A program made the translations under genes and the position numbers. A model generated the notes under the pieces. It searched no databases and was not told the DNA's origin. It saw only the letters and a program-made list of their open reading frames with translations. A DNA stretch of 64,000 nt from Solirubrobacter sp963798325 (GTDB taxonomy: Bacteria; Actinomycetota; Thermoleophilia; Solirubrobacterales; Solirubrobacteraceae), in contig CAWCSS010000009.1 in the NCBI GenBank assembly GCA_963798325.1, forward strand, positions 558,001-622,000, given 5' to 3'. Positions 61,648 through 64,000 of this stretch are shown one piece after another (positions within the stretch are counted from its first letter, which is position 1; the number at the start of each line of letters is the position of its first letter).

Positions 61648-64000
61648 GTGCTGCTCGAACGAGACGACGAGCGGGCCGCGCTGCAGACGGCCATCGAGGC
61701 CGGGCGGATCGCGGTCGTCACCGGCGAGGCGGGGATCGGCAAGACCGAGCTGGTGCGCGCGGTCGCGCCGCCGGACGCGCTCTGGGGCGCCTGTGACCCG
61801 CTGATCACGCCGCGGCCGATGGGGCCGTGGCACGACATCGCGCGGCGCGTGCCGCCGCTCGCGGAGGCGTTGGCCGGCGGCTCGCGCGAGGCGGTCCTGA
61901 GCGCGACGCTCGATGAGCTCGAGCGCTCGACCCTGGTGATCGAGGACCTGCACTGGGCCGACGACGCGACGCTCGATCTGGTCGCGCTGGTCGGGCGGCG
62001 GGTGGCGCGCGGGTCGTTGATCCTGACGACGAGGCCCGCCGCGCGGCCGGAGGTGCGGCGGGTGCTGGCCGCGCTTCGCGCCTCGCGCGTGGAGCCGGGA
62101 CCGCTCAGCGCCGGCGCGGTCGCCTCGCTCGCGGCGCGGGCGGGCCGTGAGCCGGGCGATCTGCACGCGGTCACCGGCGGCAACCCGTTCTTCGTCGCCG
62201 AGGCGCTCGCGGGGCGCGAGGCGATCGCGCTGCGGCTCGGCGCGTTGAGCGATCCGGCCCGGACGGTCGTCGAACTGGCGTCGGTCGTCCCGGGCACGGT
62301 CGAGCTGTGGCTGATCGACGAGGGCGCCGGGGCGATCGACGAATGCGTCGCCGCCGGTCTCGTGCAGGTGCGCGGTGACGCGTTGGCGTTCCGGCACGAC
62401 CTCGCCCGCCGCGCCGTCCAGGACAGCATCTCCCCTGCGCGCCGGCGCGAGCTCGACCGGCGCGTGCTGACGACCTTGGAGCGCTTCGGGAGTGACGATC
62501 CGGCACGGCTGGCGCATCACGCGCGGCGCGCGGGCGACTGGGAAGCGATCCGCCGGCTCGCGCCGCCGGCGGCCCGGTCGGCGGCCGCGGCGGGCGGTCA
62601 CCGGCAGGCGCTCGAGCACTGGGAGGCGGCGTTGGCGGTCGGCGCCGACGCGCTCGAGGGCGTGTCGACCGAGGCATATTTCTGCGGGCACATGGAGCGC
62701 GCGATCGAGGCGCGCCGAGCGCTCGTGGACCAGGACGCGCCACCGCTGAAGCACGGCGAACACCTGCGCTGGCTCTCGCGCCTGCTCTGGTGGTCGGGCC
62801 GAGGCGAGGAGGCGGTCGAGGTCGGCGACCGGGCGATCGCGGCGCTCGAGGCGTTCCCGGGCAGCCGCGAGCTCGCCATGGCGCTCAGCGCCCGCTCGCA
62901 ACTGGCGATGCTCGCCCAGCACAACGCCGAGGCGATCAGTCTCGGCTCGCGCGCCGCGGCGCTCGCGGATTCCCTCGGCGACGAGGAGACCGCCATCCAC
63001 GCGCTGACCAACGTCGCCACCGCCGAGCTCAACCTCGGCGACGTCGAGGGCGGCCGCCTGCGCCTCGACGAGGCCCACGCCCGCGCCGCCGCCGCCGGCT
63101 TCCCCGACCACGCCGCCCGCGCCCTCGTGAACCTGACCACCGGGACCATGAGCGCCAACCGCGCCGACCCACGCGTCGCGGGCGACCTCGAACGCGCCCT
63201 CGCCTACTCGCGCGAGCACCAACTCGACGGCTACACCCAGTACATGCTCGGCGTGCGCGGCTTCACCCGCCTTCTCGGCGGCGCCTGGGGCCCGGCCGAG
63301 GAAGACGCCCGCGCCGCCCTCGCGCTCGGCGACCAGCCCGGCGTGAGCCTCTGCCCGGCGAAGATCGTGCTCGGCCGCCTCCAATCGCGCCGCGGCGACG
63401 CGGAGGCGGGCGCAACCCTCGACGTCGCCTGGAAGCTCGCGGTCAAGACGGGAGAGATCCAGCGCCTCGCCCCCGCCGCCGCCGCCCGCGCGGAGCACGC
63501 GTGGCTGGGGGACGAGTTGCGGGCGGACGACGCCACCCCCGCGGACGCCGCCACCGCGCCTCTCTCCGTGGACATGTCACCGGTCGCGGCCCTGTGGGCC
63601 AGCTACGCGCTCGCCGACGAGCGCGGCGACGCGTGGGGACGGGCGGAGCTCGCGTTCTGGCTTCGCCGTGCGGGCGCCGACGTCGCGGCGCACGCCGACG
63701 ATCCCGTGCCGTTCGCGCTGGCCGCGAGCGGTGACTGGGCCGGCGCGGCGGCGGCGTGGCGCGCGGCCGGGCTCCCCTACGAGGCGGCCGACGCGCTCGC
63801 CCAGACCGACGCGCGGGTCGACGCGCTGGTCGCGTTCGACGAGCTCGGCGCGACCCGCGTCGCGCAGCGGCTGCGCCGGCGACTGCGGGCCGAGGGCGTC
63901 CGGCGCATCCCGCGCGGCCCGCGCCCCGCCTCCCGCGCGGCGCCCGGAGGGCTGACGCCGCGCGAGTGCGAGGTCTACGCGCACCTGATCGAGGGAGCGA
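61648..64000 (+). CDS. large LuxR-family (LAL-type) regulator, runs off the window
   Basis: GTG 61648 begins an uninterrupted frame of 784 codons to the window edge. VVTGEAGIGKTELVRAVAP is Walker A, STLVIEDLHWADDATLDLVA is Walker B with the DLHWAD motif of LAL regulators, a helical repeat region follows (LSARSQLAMLAQHNAEA), and the last residues GLTPRECEVYAHLIEGA begin a LuxR helix-turn-helix. It lies 3 bases after the SDR gene, probably same transcript. Signal unknown. Unlike its neighbours it shows no frame disruption. Confidence 0.88.
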   Translation, partial: MLLERDDERAALQTAIEAGRIAVVTGEAGIGKTELVRAVAPPDALWGACDPLITPRPMGPWHDIARRVPPLAEALAGGSREAVLSATLDELERSTLVIEDLHWADDATLDLVALVGRRVARGSLILTTRPAARPEVRRVLAALRASRVEPGPLSAGAVASLAARAGREPGDLHAVTGGNPFFVAEALAGREAIALRLGALSDPARTVVELASVVPGTVELWLIDEGAGAIDECVAAGLVQVRGDALAFRHDLARRAVQDSISPARRRELDRRVLTTLERFGSDDPARLAHHARRAGDWEAIRRLAPPAARSAAAAGGHRQALEHWEAALAVGADALEGVSTEAYFCGHMERAIEARRALVDQDAPPLKHGEHLRWLSRLLWWSGRGEEAVEVGDRAIAALEAFPGSRELAMALSARSQLAMLAQHNAEAISLGSRAAALADSLGDEETAIHALTNVATAELNLGDVEGGRLRLDEAHARAAAAGFPDHAARALVNLTTGTMSANRADPRVAGDLERALAYSREHQLDGYTQYMLGVRGFTRLLGGAWGPAEEDARAALALGDQPGVSLCPAKIVLGRLQSRRGDAEAGATLDVAWKLAVKTGEIQRLAPAAAARAEHAWLGDELRADDATPADAATAPLSVDMSPVAALWASYALADERGDAWGRAELAFWLRRAGADVAAHADDPVPFALAASGDWAGAAAAWRAAGLPYEAADALAQTDARVDALVAFDELGATRVAQRLRRRLRAEGVRRIPRGPRPASRAAPGGLTPRECEVYAHLIEGA

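Noticed and set aside
1..64000. tRNA, rRNA, integrase or complete insertion sequence
   Set aside because: I looked for typical tRNA arms and ends, transposase motifs and integrase signatures and found none, so the island is not an obvious mobile element.

Overview
The window is GC-rich DNA (roughly 70% or more by eye) from an actinobacterium. Many GTG/TTG starts, F420-dependent and actinobacterial-type proteins, leaderless-looking promoters and families such as DUF7144 and DUF6458 suggest the Thermoleophilia (Solirubrobacter-like). That placement is inference; no rRNA or tRNA gene is visible.

Layout. 0-8 kb: mixed metabolic and secreted proteins (alpha-hydroxy-acid oxidase, TIGR03118 protein, VOC protein, F420 oxidoreductase, 2OG oxygenase, secreted zinc peptidase). 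7.4-12 kb: a minus-strand MacAB-like efflux operon (adaptor, ATPase, permease) followed by two DUF5666-like proteins. 12-26 kb: a lone substrate-binding lipoprotein, a very large secreted amidase sharing a C-terminal module with the TIGR03118 protein, a HATPase-GAF-PAS sensor, an SDR without its catalytic residues, a trehalose-synthase-like GH13 enzyme, an AI-2E family transporter, an orphan NarL-type regulator and an FAD oxidoreductase pair.

26.1-53.2 kb is the most unusual part: about 30 tightly packed, often overlapping genes of general stress and membrane physiology. They include DUF1269 proteins, a sulfatase and a formylglycine-generating enzyme that could activate it, a ZIP transporter, two SulP transporters, three DUF7144 proteins, a universal stress protein, PrsW, HdeD, a BrkB-like protein, an aquaporin, a K+ channel and small unknown proteins. 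About 18 promoters in this stretch carry the same inverted repeat, GGRTGA-N7-TCAYCC. In 17 of them its edge lies exactly 10 nt before an NANNNT -10 element that usually sits directly in front of the start codon, so most transcripts should be leaderless. Divergent genes have paired boxes set 24 bp apart. I read this as one regulon packed into one island. A MalT-like LuxR protein and a MerR-B12 protein lie near its centre without a box and are candidate regulators.

53-64 kb: xylose isomerase with a possible ROK-type operator, methylmalonate-semialdehyde dehydrogenase with a Cgl0159-type aldolase (inositol/sugar catabolism), an aminotransferase, an AAA ATPase, LysR, EamA, SDR and a large LuxR regulator running off the end.

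A palindrome family (core arm CCTAAAGGGGCC) sits at gene ends and often supplies TAA stop codons on both strands. Many genes, especially at 7.4-12, 19-21 and 35-43 kb, are broken by one-base indels. Most can be repaired by removing one base, often from a G/C run, so I treat them as probable sequence errors; two in-frame stops in SulP genes are a separate matter.
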